64,000 nucleotides of DNA from NCBI RefSeq assembly GCF_002873135.1, contig NZ_MCVI01000013.1, positions 47,041-111,040 on the forward strand, in the 5' to 3' direction. The translations under genes were made by a program, and so were the position numbers. This document shows, one piece after another, positions 1 through 8,639 of the stretch (the stretch's first letter is position 1; the number at the start of each line of letters is the position of its first letter). The stretch is from Shewanella sp. 10N.286.48.A6 (lineage in GTDB: Bacteria; Pseudomonadota; Gammaproteobacteria; Enterobacterales; Shewanellaceae). Below the pieces are notes generated by a model. That model worked only from the letters and a program-made list of their open reading frames with translations, had not been told where the DNA came from and ran no database searches.

Positions 1-96
1 AGTAGTGGGACAGAGTTAAGCTCTAGAATATCCCCTTTAGATTTAGTTCATCCTTAAGCTAAAAAATTCTTCTAAATTTCTGTAACCTAAAATAAG

Positions 97-126
97 TCCC
101 TGACTCTGTTTGTTCAGCGTCAGGGA
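97..126. repeat. Short inverted repeat
   Basis: Arms TCCCTGAC (97-104) and GTCAGGGA (119-126) are perfectly complementary around a 14-base loop. It lies left of the decayed transposase gene. It could be an old element end or a hairpin; no second copy was found to the right, so its role is open. Confidence 0.3.
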
Positions 127-247
127 AATCTATTGACGAGCTTATGTTTATCCCATTTCCAGGGCGGGATCATACTTTGTTATCAGTAGAGAACTTTTTC
201 GTATCTGCATGATCTGATCAGGTATGTTATTCTACTGAGCCTAATCC

Positions 248-730
248 ATGTCTTTATTCGAACACTTGAAACTCATCGAATACTCACGCTTTAACTTCAC
301 TTAGACCATGATTTAGTTGATATTACTTTTCTTATTTTAGCCGTAACCGTTTCCGGTTGTGATGGCTGGTAAGCTATCGAAGAATTCGATAAAGAGAACC
401 TATCTCGGCTTGGTAAACATCGAGGTTTTGACAAAGGGAACCCGACTCGGCATTCCATTCCTCGGATCATTAAAGTTATCGATACCGAAATACTGGTATT
501 AACGCTCTTTCGTTGGACAAATAGCTTAAGAGAGGCATCATCTAAGCTATTAATCGCTATCGACGGCAAAACGTTGAGCGGGTGCTGTTAATTAACATGG
601 TGCTAAAAATGCGCAACACCTCGTTTCGGCCTTTGATAGCGAACAAGGTATTGTGCTCTATCTGCAAGATATATAGAACAAAGGTAACGAAGTCGTAACG
701 GTTCAATTGCTGTTGCGCGTGTTAGTGTAA
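248..730 (+). pseudogene. Decayed ISAs1-family transposase
   Basis: Translation across frames gives pieces typical of ISAs1-family DDE transposases (the 'H-repeat associated' proteins): an N-terminal stretch HDLVDITFLILAVTVSGCDGW, then AIEEFDKENL, then the catalytic-region motif LLIAIDGKTLSG, followed by a VSAFDSEQGIVLYLQD-like part. The reading frame is broken by a stop right after the first 18 codons, a frameshift near 300, an in-frame TAA after the GCDGW motif, and a TAA at about 588. No intact copy can be translated, so the element is dead. It marks the left flank of the sulfatase operon. The 90-residue minus-strand reading over 297-569 is only its shadow. Family assignment is from motif recall; the decay itself is directly visible. 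Confidence 0.7.
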
Positions 731-850
731 AAGGGGGTGTTTGGTCAAATTGTATACAAACTAACCAGAAGGTGTTGTATTACTTGTATCATCTTCGGGT
801 TAGTGAAATATAATTAACACTTTCGTTTACTATGTTGTGTCAATAACTAA

Positions 851-2290
851 TTAGTGATTAATTTGATGGGGCTTCACTTTTCTTGCTTGTTGTAAATTGC
901 GAAGATGAAGTTGTTCATAAAAGTTATCCATTTCTTGTTGGTATTCCCAAGATTGTTGCAATAGATTGTTTTGATTTAGCCCATTCCACTCATTCCATAA
1001 TCTTGCTAGTTCAGATTGCGCTTGGGGCATTTGATCTACTCGATTTTTAGATTCATAAGGATCATTTTTCATATCGAAAAAACTGCGTCCAACATTCGGT
1101 AAAGGTTGATTCATATATTTATAATCTACTGTACGAACAGCATAGATACCACTGGCCTCTTCTAAACGCCAAAATAAAGCCTGATGAGGGCTACCTGAAT
1201 TTTTACCCGTAAGGTAGGGGATAAGATTCACGCCATCAAGTTGTTTGTCTGATGCCTCTGCAATCGCCACAGACGTTGCCGCAATATCTAGAGATGACAC
1301 TAATCCATCAAATGTTTGTCCTGGTTGAATTCTTTTCGGCCAGTGCGCAATGAAAGGAACGTGTATACCACCTTCTAGTAATGCAACTTTTCCGCGGCGA
1401 AAAGGGCCATTACTTGCCCAATTACTCTCTGGTTGCCACTCTTCAGGGTAAACTCCACCATTATCAGATAAAAAAATGATTAAGGTATTATTTAATAGTT
1501 CATTTTGACGAAGAGCGTTAACCACTAAACCAATACCTTGATCCATTACATCAATCATTGCCGCATAAATTCGTCTGTTGGGATCTTCAATATGACTATA
1601 TTTTTCTATAACGAGTTCGGGGGCTTCTAGAGGGGTATGAGGTGCATTGTACGATAAATACATGAAAAAAGGCTTTTGCGCATTATCAGTAATAAATTTA
1701 GCGGCATCTTTACTTAACGCAGTTGTTAAATACTCATCAAATTCAGCTATACCGGTATTTCGCATAATCGGTAATGTATATCCATCACCTCCAACAGTGA
1801 CTTTATTTGGCATATAGTGATGGCCACCATCTAAAAAGCCATAAAAATAATCAAATCCTCGATTATTAGGTTGAAATTGTGGTGCACCGCCGAGATGCCA
1901 CTTTCCAATCACCGCAGTGGTGTATCCTACTGATTGTAATCGTTGAGGAAAGGTTTTTTCACTCAAAGTTAAGCCCATATATTTATCGTTAGGCGCATAA
2001 GTGACATTATTCTCCATCCCAAAACGGGCTTGATACCGTCCTGTTAGTAGACCAGCACGTGATGGCCCACAATACGGGTGAGTGACATAGCCATTTTTAA
2101 ATATGATTCCATTTTTCGCTAGGTTATCTAAATTGGGTGTTTTTATTTGTGTTGAGCCTGTAAACCCAACATCACCATACCCTAGATCATCTGCAAGAAT
2201 TACCACGATATTTGTTTTTTCAACATTTGCATAGGTATGAAAACTTATAAACAACAAAGTTATTAAGCTATAAATCACATGTTTTTTCAT
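851..2290 (-). CDS. S1-family sulfatase (exported)
   Basis: This 479-residue type I sulfatase should remove sulfate esters from algal galactans in the periplasm or outside the cell. Residues 1-21 form a Sec signal peptide ending near TYA-N. The metal-binding start VVILADDLGYGD (about 29-40) and the CGPSR motif with Cys74, the residue matured to formylglycine, are both intact, as is a later LSDNGG motif. The start at 2290 has a good AAGGAAG ribosome site. Its stop-to-start distance from the sulfatase upstream is only 4 bases, so the two are co-transcribed from the promoter left of 3863. No formylglycine-generating enzyme or anSME gene is in the window, so maturation must depend on a gene elsewhere. 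The exact sulfate position attacked cannot be read from the sequence; agar or porphyran is inferred from the neighbours. Confidence 0.88.
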   Translation of the reverse strand: MKKHVIYSLITLLFISFHTYANVEKTNIVVILADDLGYGDVGFTGSTQIKTPNLDNLAKNGIIFKNGYVTHPYCGPSRAGLLTGRYQARFGMENNVTYAPNDKYMGLTLSEKTFPQRLQSVGYTTAVIGKWHLGGAPQFQPNNRGFDYFYGFLDGGHHYMPNKVTVGGDGYTLPIMRNTGIAEFDEYLTTALSKDAAKFITDNAQKPFFMYLSYNAPHTPLEAPELVIEKYSHIEDPNRRIYAAMIDVMDQGIGLVVNALRQNELLNNTLIIFLSDNGGVYPEEWQPESNWASNGPFRRGKVALLEGGIHVPFIAHWPKRIQPGQTFDGLVSSLDIAATSVAIAEASDKQLDGVNLIPYLTGKNSGSPHQALFWRLEEASGIYAVRTVDYKYMNQPLPNVGRSFFDMKNDPYESKNRVDQMPQAQSELARLWNEWNGLNQNNLLQQSWEYQQEMDNFYEQLHLRNLQQARKVKPHQINH

Positions 2291-2294
2291 TGTT

Positions 2295-3716
2295 CTAAAC
2301 TTCCTTATTATGGTTATATTTTGGTTTACGGTAGGTATCCATACGGCTCATCGCTTGACCTTCATATTCACGTTTGAGTTGCCATAAAGGTCTCTCAAGA
2401 GTTAATTCCCACTTGAATAATGCTTTCATTAACGCTAGAACTTTTTCTGGATGAGAGGCGGCTAAATTATGTTGCTCTGCTTCATCTTTGGATAGGTCAT
2501 ACAGCTCTACAGGTCTATCAGGGAAACGCAGTAATTTTAAATCGCCATGGCGAATTGCAGCACGTGTTTCTTTTTTCCAATATAAAATATCATGTGGTCT
2601 TAATGCGTTATCTGTAGCTAGGTAGGGGAGTAAGTTAACCCCATTTAGCTGCATTTTAGGATCAACTTTGCCTTTGGCTGCGTTAATAAATGTAGGGACT
2701 AAGTCTAGTGAGCTAACTGGGTATGGGTAGTGAGTTTTTGATGTTTTAAGCTGCTTAGGCAGTTTTAATAACATTGGAACTCTTATTCCCCCTTCCAGGT
2801 GATTTGCTTTTGTGCCGCTTAGCGGAGCGTTATTAGCACTGTTTTGATCTGTTGGCCCACCATTGTCGTTTATAAAAACAACCAGTGTATTATCGATAAC
2901 ATTGTGAATTTTTAAGTGCTTGAGTAATGAGCCAACTGCTCGATCCATAGCAAAATTCATTGCAGCTAGCACTTTAAGTTGGCCTGATAAATTGGGGAAA
3001 TGTGCTAAATCATTAGCCGTAGCTTGCATGGGCGCATGTACTGCAGAAAAGGATAATACCGCAAAAAATGGTTGTTGGTCCAAGACTGCCTGAGTGATGA
3101 AGTTATTGGTTTCCATTGCAAGTGCATCTGTCAAATATCCTTCATGTTCTACAAATTGCTTGTAATTTCTTTCCATTTTTAAAGCAGGGTGAACTTGATG
3201 TAATTTATTTGTGTAGGCGAAGTAATCTCGAGCGCCCCCGCGAAAGCCATAAAACTCATCAAACCCTCGTTGAGTTGGATGAAATTTGTCATGATTACCT
3301 TGATGCCACTTACCAAATAGCCCAGTACGATACCCAAGATTTGTAAGGTGATCTGCTATTGTCTTTTGCTCAAGAGGTAAGCCCATATCGTCACCGGTTA
3401 AACCTGATTTGCTCATGTAGCCGGTAACATTATTTTCTTCAAAACCAAAACGTTGTTGATATTTACCTGTGAGAATTCCTGCTCTAGACGGGCCGCAAAC
3501 TGCTGCGGTGACGTATGCTTGGTCAAAAATAATGCTCTGTTGTGCCAGTTTATCTATTTCTGGTGTTTTCATCACTTTGCTGCCTTGAAAACCAAAGTCA
3601 TGATATCCGGCATCATCAGCAATAATTAATACGATGTTAGGTTTTTCATTCGCATGAGCCACCAGGCTGAATAGCAATAAAAGCAGGCCAGTGCAGAGTT
3701 TAAGGTCATTAATCAT
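2295..3716 (-). CDS. S1-family sulfatase (exported)
   Basis: This is the first gene of the two-sulfatase operon, 473 residues. A hydrophobic signal peptide (about residues 6-22, ending AHA-N) is followed by VLIIADDAGYHD (metal site) and CGPSR with Cys74 as the formylglycine precursor. A later FINDNGG motif carries the usual second metal ligand. It is clearly related to the next gene but not a recent duplicate: only the core motifs agree closely. Export plus location beside agarases suggests desulfation of agar or porphyran chains. The upstream region (3717-3942) is shared with the divergent membrane AraC gene and contains a perfect regulon palindrome. The sulfate position is unknown. Confidence 0.88.
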   Translation of the reverse strand: MINDLKLCTGLLLLLFSLVAHANEKPNIVLIIADDAGYHDFGFQGSKVMKTPEIDKLAQQSIIFDQAYVTAAVCGPSRAGILTGKYQQRFGFEENNVTGYMSKSGLTGDDMGLPLEQKTIADHLTNLGYRTGLFGKWHQGNHDKFHPTQRGFDEFYGFRGGARDYFAYTNKLHQVHPALKMERNYKQFVEHEGYLTDALAMETNNFITQAVLDQQPFFAVLSFSAVHAPMQATANDLAHFPNLSGQLKVLAAMNFAMDRAVGSLLKHLKIHNVIDNTLVVFINDNGGPTDQNSANNAPLSGTKANHLEGGIRVPMLLKLPKQLKTSKTHYPYPVSSLDLVPTFINAAKGKVDPKMQLNGVNLLPYLATDNALRPHDILYWKKETRAAIRHGDLKLLRFPDRPVELYDLSKDEAEQHNLAASHPEKVLALMKALFKWELTLERPLWQLKREYEGQAMSRMDTYRKPKYNHNKEV

Positions 3717-3862
3717 AAAGAGCTTTTGTTTAGTGAAATTGCACTAGACACTAAAACAAGCAAATAATATTTGCATTCAATATCATCTTTAATGAATTAT
3801 AAAATAATCTTTACATTTTAATTCAGGATCTTAGCAAATGATTAAGCAACATAAAAAGATTT

Positions 3863-3874
3863 ATTGTTAACAAT
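3863..3874. promoter_or_regulatory. Regulon operator ATTGTTAACAAT (perfect)
   Basis: A perfect 12-bp palindrome lies between the divergent sulfatase operon (start 3716) and the membrane AraC gene (start 3943). It is one of seven perfect copies in the window, all outside genes, and it sits just upstream of the -35 of the rightward promoter. Confidence 0.75.
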
Positions 3875-3877
3875 GTG

Positions 3878-3907
3878 TTGACTGTGTAAGTAGGCCATAG
3901 ATATAGT
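3878..3907 (+). promoter_or_regulatory. Candidate sigma-70 promoter for the AraC gene
   Basis: TTGACT (3878-3883), an 18-base spacer and TATAGT (3902-3907) resemble a sigma-70 promoter and lie 36 bases before the start codon at 3943. The palindrome at 3863-3874 ends 3 bases before the -35. This is inferred from base matches only. Confidence 0.5.
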
Positions 3908-3942
3908 TATAGGCTGGAATAAAACAAAATGATCAAACGCTT

Positions 3943-5385
3943 ATGTACCACGTTGAATTAAATTGGGATATGTTACTGCGAACGGTACTCCCTTTTGTTG
4001 CGGCCAATATTTTTCTTATGGTGCTGGTTTATTTCACATTAGTCAGAGATCGCATAGGTAAGGCTTATCCATTTTATTGCTTATTTATCATCTGTTTTAT
4101 TATCTTTTTGTGTGGACCTCTTATTAATATCATGCCATTAAATGAAGCGAGGCGAGGGTATGATATCGTACGCAACGTTTTATTGTTTACTGTGGGTATC
4201 CCTTGCTTACTCTATGCATTATTTTTGCAAGCAAAACAGCACATCTCAAAATTTCTGCTCATTACTCCAGTTATTTTAGGTTTTGCCTGGTGTTGTGGTT
4301 TTATTGTTGCTGCACCGTTATATCAGTACCACCCCAGTGAACTGCCTTGGTTAATCAGTGTTCAGAGCATTGACCATCAGATTATTTATTTATCGCAACT
4401 TGTTTTGATTATTATCCAGCTATTAGTGCCTTGTATTTTACTGTTAGGTAACAATCTTAAACCTTATGTCGCTACGCAGGTTTATGGTGCAATTACACTA
4501 AGTTTTTTCATGTGTTTAGGAAATGCGTTTGAGCTATGGATTGTTTATTACGCAGGAGCAAGTTTGAGTGCAATCATTTGGGCAAGGGCAGTATTTAATG
4601 ATGTCAAATTTACAAATGCAAAAATTCACCGTCATACAAAGCATCACCAATCTCTAGCTTTGGCGCAGTTTACTGCTAATAATGAGCGTTGCTTTAGTCA
4701 ATATTATCCCTATGAATTGAATAACACTTACCCGCTCAAAGAGCGCGATGCTCTATTAGAAGTGATTGGCATAGCAAATCCAGACTTAGCTAAAGCGAAG
4801 CTTGATGAATTATTACTAAAATTGAAGAGTTATAGTAAAAATACATTAAGTTGCTATCAGCATAGAGCTAAAGAAGTCGCTTTTATGATGTTTGATCAAG
4901 TTATTTTTCACTGTGGTAATAACAAATACATACTTGATAGATTGGAGAGTGCAGGGAATAGTTTACACTCAGCATCCAGTATTGCAGATATAGATCGTAT
5001 TTTGCATCATTCAGTTGATATGATCGCGACGACTGTTAGCCAGCTCTCTACAGGTAGCCCTGAGCAACAGTTGGTGGATAAGGTGAAAGTGTATATTTTA
5101 AATCGCTATCATCACGATATTACGGTTGCTGATATTGTTAGTGCCGTAGGGGCAAGTCGCTCATATACCATGAAAAATTTTAAGCAGCTGACTTCAACAA
5201 CCATTAATCAATATCTTGTTAATGTCAGAATAGAGCATGCTAAGTCTATATTATTATCAAAAAATGTAACAGAAACGGCTTATGCGGTTGGGTTTAATAA
5301 CTCTGCATATTTCTCAACGGTATTTAAAAAGTACACTCAATTATCACCCAAACAATATCAAGATAAATGCTCCGTTAAATCATAA
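3943..5385 (+). CDS. Membrane-anchored AraC-family transcriptional regulator
   Basis: This 480-residue protein has two halves. The first 220 residues or so hold six or seven hydrophobic segments, among them LLRTVLPFVAANIFLMVLV, FYCLFIICFIIFLCGPL, LLITPVILGFAWCCGFIVA and YLSQLVLIIIQLLVPCILL. The last 100 residues form an AraC double helix-turn-helix (VADIVSAVGASRSYTMKNFK, then TETAYAVGFNNSAYFSTVFKKY ending SPKQYQ). A DNA-binding domain tethered to a multi-span membrane domain suggests that it senses a membrane or periplasmic signal. It diverges from the two-sulfatase operon and shares a palindrome-bearing intergenic region with it. The ligand is unknown. No strong ribosome site is seen before the start. 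Confidence 0.85.
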   Translation: MYHVELNWDMLLRTVLPFVAANIFLMVLVYFTLVRDRIGKAYPFYCLFIICFIIFLCGPLINIMPLNEARRGYDIVRNVLLFTVGIPCLLYALFLQAKQHISKFLLITPVILGFAWCCGFIVAAPLYQYHPSELPWLISVQSIDHQIIYLSQLVLIIIQLLVPCILLLGNNLKPYVATQVYGAITLSFFMCLGNAFELWIVYYAGASLSAIIWARAVFNDVKFTNAKIHRHTKHHQSLALAQFTANNERCFSQYYPYELNNTYPLKERDALLEVIGIANPDLAKAKLDELLLKLKSYSKNTLSCYQHRAKEVAFMMFDQVIFHCGNNKYILDRLESAGNSLHSASSIADIDRILHHSVDMIATTVSQLSTGSPEQQLVDKVKVYILNRYHHDITVADIVSAVGASRSYTMKNFKQLTSTTINQYLVNVRIEHAKSILLSKNVTETAYAVGFNNSAYFSTVFKKYTQLSPKQYQDKCSVKS

Positions 5386-5622
5386 GTTTAAGCCATGTGA
5401 TTTTTATAACCTTGGCTATTATCAATGAAAACGGACCGGTTCGTGTCAATACACATATTGAGTTTCTCTTCATTCATTCTTTAATAATTAAATCGAATCT
5501 ACGACTTTATCCATCGCCTTGACACTTGCAAGGTGTAGTTGTGGTGTTGCGATGAATTTAGCCATGGATATGGAGGTTATCAGTAATAGAGTGTTACTAA
5601 ATCGCAATCGAATCTGGCATAT

Positions 5623-5796
5623 ATGTTTATGTTGGCAGAGCCTAAATTAGTTGGATATGCTAAAAGATTAGACACAGCAGTACCAGGAAGTGACTTTTAC
5701 TAAAAGTTGACTCACCTGATTGATTATATGGCTAACTCTAATCCTGAAGGGGCAGCCAAGGCTGCTGTCGATTCATTCTATATTAATACTGAATAG
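5623..5796 (+). pseudogene. Relic reading frame with internal stop
   Basis: A 58-codon frame from an ATG at 5623 to a TAG at 5794 reads MLAEPKLVGYAKRLDTAVPG, then an in-frame TAA at codon 27, then LTHLIDYMANSNPEGAAKAA. The composition looks like real protein rather than random AT-rich sequence, so it may be the remnant of a deleted gene. I do not recognise the family. Confidence 0.3.
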
Positions 5797-6106
5797 AGCT
5801 TACTTTAGATAAAATAGATTTTAATAAAAATGAGCGGCTATTAAGCCGTCTCAGAGTTACAAATGTCTTCGTTTAAATCAAAGATTATTACGAGTTATTT
5901 TACACCTTTAAGCTAAAAAATCGGCTTTCTTGAATCTATTACCTCTATTTCAACCGTTTAGAATGTCTGATTCAACTGATTTGATTTTACGAATCACCAA
6001 GACCTTAAAGAGTTATTAAGTCACTGTTAGTATTAGTTTAAAGTTAATTTATGCAAGTTTACTAATAGTTGCATAGGACATAATAGCTATATATTAGCCA
6101 AAGTTT

Positions 6107-6118
6107 ATTGTTAACAAT
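6107..6118. promoter_or_regulatory. Regulon operator ATTGTTAACAAT (perfect)
   Basis: A perfect palindrome 190 bases upstream of galT in the long intergenic region. It links galactose metabolism to the same control as the agarase and AHG genes. Confidence 0.7.
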
Positions 6119-6307
6119 TAACTTTATGTGTGATAGCTTGTCATAAGTGTTTCACTTTTGAGCGCGCATTTTTGACATGTTGAGTTTGTCAAAATTGGCA
6201 TGGACGTTATTGGTGGGAAAGTGAGCAGTTATATCTTGCTTTTAACAAAAATATTAATCACTTATGTTAGATGCTTTTTGTTTTATTGATAATTTTAGAA
6301 GGTAATC

Positions 6308-7357
6308 ATGCAGCAAGAAAATAATCAATTTGATCCAACAGAGCACCCACATCGACGTTATAACCCTATGACCGATGAATGGGTGTTGGTATCACCCCAT
6401 CGTGCCAAAAGACCCTGGCAGGGCCAAGTTGAAAAAGTCGATGAGCAGGATAAAAAACCTCACGATGAAAGTTGTTATTTATGTGCGGGTAATGTGCGTA
6501 TTAATGGCGAGGTTAATCCTGAGTATAAAAAATCTTTTGTGTTCGAAAATGATTTTGCAGCGTTAAAAAAAGATACCGTTAAGTTTGAACAAAATGACCC
6601 ATTATTCAAACTAAAAACCGAGCAAGGGGTTAGCAGAGTGATTTGTTTTTCACCAGATCACAGTAAAACCTTGCCACAATTATCTATTACAGAGCTAACT
6701 CATGTAGTTGAAGCATGGAAACATCAAACTGAAGTGCTGGGTAAGCATTATAAGTGGGTGCAAGTGTTTGAAAATAAAGGGGCTGTGATGGGGTGTTCAA
6801 ATCCGCATCCACATGGTCAAGTATGGGCTCAAAATCAATTGCCGACGTTGGCGCAAAAAAAGCAAAACGCGTTTAATCAGTATTATTCAGACCATAGCAG
6901 CAATCTGCTTGCTGATTATGTTGAACGTGAATTAGCAGAAAAAACTCGGGTTGTGGTTAGCAACGATGACTGGGTTGTAGTAGTGCCTTATTGGGCGGCG
7001 TGGCCATTTGAAACTCTATTATTACCAAGATTTCCAATTCAAAGAATGACAGATTTAATTGCCGAACAGCAAGTTAACCTCGCCGATATTATCAAGCAAA
7101 TTACTATTCGATACGACAATTTATTTAATTGTTCATTCCCTTATTCAATGGGCTGGCATGGTGCGCCATTTGATAAGGCGGCACACCCTGAGTGGACATT
7201 ACACGCCAGCTTTTTACCGCCATTATTACGTTCTGCCACGGTACGTAAGTTTATGGTGGGATATGAAATGATGGCTGAATCACAACGCGATTTGACTCCT
7301 GAACAAGCTGCTGAGCGCTTAAGAGTCGTTTCAGCAGTACATTATAAATTAAGCTAG
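6308..7357 (+). CDS. galT: Galactose-1-phosphate uridylyltransferase
   Basis: GalT exchanges UMP between UDP-glucose and galactose-1-phosphate in the Leloir pathway, in the cytoplasm. The 349-residue length is usual for the family. The start region [20 protein letters not shown] is characteristic, CYLCAGN carries the CxxC metal site, and the active-site triad His167-Pro-His169 lies in [11 protein letters not shown]-terminal GWHGAPFD segment is also conserved. An AAGGT ribosome site precedes the ATG. galK follows after 22 bases, so the pair is an operon. Here the galactose source is probably D-galactose released from neoagarobiose. galE and galM are absent from the window. Confidence 0.95.
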   Translation: MQQENNQFDPTEHPHRRYNPMTDEWVLVSPHRAKRPWQGQVEKVDEQDKKPHDESCYLCAGNVRINGEVNPEYKKSFVFENDFAALKKDTVKFEQNDPLFKLKTEQGVSRVICFSPDHSKTLPQLSITELTHVVEAWKHQTEVLGKHYKWVQVFENKGAVMGCSNPHPHGQVWAQNQLPTLAQKKQNAFNQYYSDHSSNLLADYVERELAEKTRVVVSNDDWVVVVPYWAAWPFETLLLPRFPIQRMTDLIAEQQVNLADIIKQITIRYDNLFNCSFPYSMGWHGAPFDKAAHPEWTLHASFLPPLLRSATVRKFMVGYEMMAESQRDLTPEQAAERLRVVSAVHYKLS

Positions 7358-7379
7358 TTGATATTTTTGTAGGTTAATC

Positions 7380-8537
7380 ATGAGTAAAGAATTGATAAAG
7401 AGAGTAAAAGATACCTTCTCACATGCGTTTGGTTATCAAGCTAGTCATGTTTTCCAAGCACCAGGAAGAGTGAACTTGATTGGTGAGCATACTGACTATA
7501 ACGATGGTTTTGTTTTACCTAGTGCAATTAATTTTGCCACCGTAGTGGCTGCTAGTCCTCGTGAAGATAATCGTGTACGAGTGATATCTGTTGATTATGA
7601 TAATGCTGAAGATGATTTTTTAATTGATGACGATATTAGCAAATCACCACAAACTTGGGCCAATTATATTCGCGGTGTGGTGAAGCATTTGCGCTTAAGA
7701 GGCTTAACCTTTAACGGTGCAGATATTGTGGTGAGTGGCAATGTGCCACAAGGGGCGGGCTTAAGTTCATCTGCAGCATTAGAGGTGGTTATTGGCTTAA
7801 CCTTTAAGTCGTTATTTGATTTACCGTTAACAGCGCAAGATATTGCTTTAAATGCCCAGCAAGCTGAAAACCAGTTTGTGGGTTGTAATTGCGGCATTAT
7901 GGATCAGTTGATTTCAGCGCAGGCGAAAAAAGATCATGCCTTGTTAATTGATTGCCGCTCATTAGAAACTGCGCCGGTATTGCTCCCTGATAATTGGCGA
8001 ATTTTAATTATTAACTCCAATAAAAAACGGGGCTTAGTTGATAGCGAATACAATACTCGACGAGCGCAATGTGAACAGGCTGCCGCATTTTTTGAGGTAA
8101 AAGCGTTACGTAATGTCAGTATTAGTCAGTTTGAACAACGTAAGCCAGGTCTTGACCCTATAACCGCTAAACGTGCACGACATATTATTACTGAAAATAA
8201 ACGCACTGTAGATGCCGCTGAAGCATTACGTCAAAACAACATGCCTGTACTACAGCGTTTAATGGCAGAGTCGCACGCATCAATGCGCGATGACTTTGAA
8301 ATTACAGCGCCTGAAGTGGATGCATTAGTAGACATTATGAAAACAGCTTTAGGGGAGTTAGGCGGCGTTAGAATGACGGGTGGCGGCTTCGGTGGCTGTG
8401 TCGTTTCAATATTACCAGAAAACATGATTGAACAAGTGGTTGAAGCGGTTAATGCACAATACACAAAACGCAGTAATTTAACGGCATCGATATTCATTTG
8501 TACAGCAGAGCAAGGGGCTCAACAGCTTTGTTTTTAG
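7380..8537 (+). CDS. galK: Galactokinase
   Basis: GalK phosphorylates D-galactose at C1 with ATP, feeding GalT. This 385-residue GHMP kinase has the galactokinase signature [14 protein letters not shown] at residues 27-40, the ATP loop [12 protein letters not shown] near residue 127-138, CGIMDQ, and the C-terminal [13 protein letters not shown]. It is the second gene of a galT-galK operon that closes with a strong hairpin at 8574. Its presence in an agarolytic locus implies that galactose from agar enters glycolysis through the Leloir route, while the anhydro sugar uses the AHG operon to the right. Confidence 0.96.
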   Translation: MSKELIKRVKDTFSHAFGYQASHVFQAPGRVNLIGEHTDYNDGFVLPSAINFATVVAASPREDNRVRVISVDYDNAEDDFLIDDDISKSPQTWANYIRGVVKHLRLRGLTFNGADIVVSGNVPQGAGLSSSAALEVVIGLTFKSLFDLPLTAQDIALNAQQAENQFVGCNCGIMDQLISAQAKKDHALLIDCRSLETAPVLLPDNWRILIINSNKKRGLVDSEYNTRRAQCEQAAAFFEVKALRNVSISQFEQRKPGLDPITAKRARHIITENKRTVDAAEALRQNNMPVLQRLMAESHASMRDDFEITAPEVDALVDIMKTALGELGGVRMTGGGFGGCVVSILPENMIEQVVEAVNAQYTKRSNLTASIFICTAEQGAQQLCF

Positions 8538-8573
8538 TATTTTCTGTGGCTTTTGGTTAGATAGTTATTCATT

Positions 8574-8610
8574 AAACAGCCCGATAATCATTGAGTTATC
8601 GGGCTGTTTT
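8574..8610. terminator. Bidirectional terminator after galK
   Basis: The arms AAACAGCCCGATAA and TTATCGGGCTGTTTT form a long perfect stem with an 8-base loop and T tracts on both strands. It lies between the convergent galK and FG-GAP genes and probably ends both transcripts. Confidence 0.85.
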
Positions 8611-8639
8611 ATTACTGATGAAATAGGAAATTTAACCGA

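Larger units (their letters stand above)
5386..6307. other. Long intergenic region with decayed coding traces
   Basis: No intact gene is seen in these 0.9 kb. The stretch holds a short interrupted reading frame (5623-5796), AT-rich sequence, and a perfect regulon palindrome at 6107-6118 that should serve the galT promoter. The rest shows nothing I can name. Confidence 0.5.

Noticed and set aside
297..569. 90-residue reading on the minus strand
   Set aside because: It is the antisense shadow of the decayed ISAs1 transposase, which reads sensibly on the plus strand.
749..760. ATTGTATACAAA, an operator-like string
   Set aside because: It fits ATTGTNNACAAT with one mismatch but lies downstream of a gene, with no promoter target near it.
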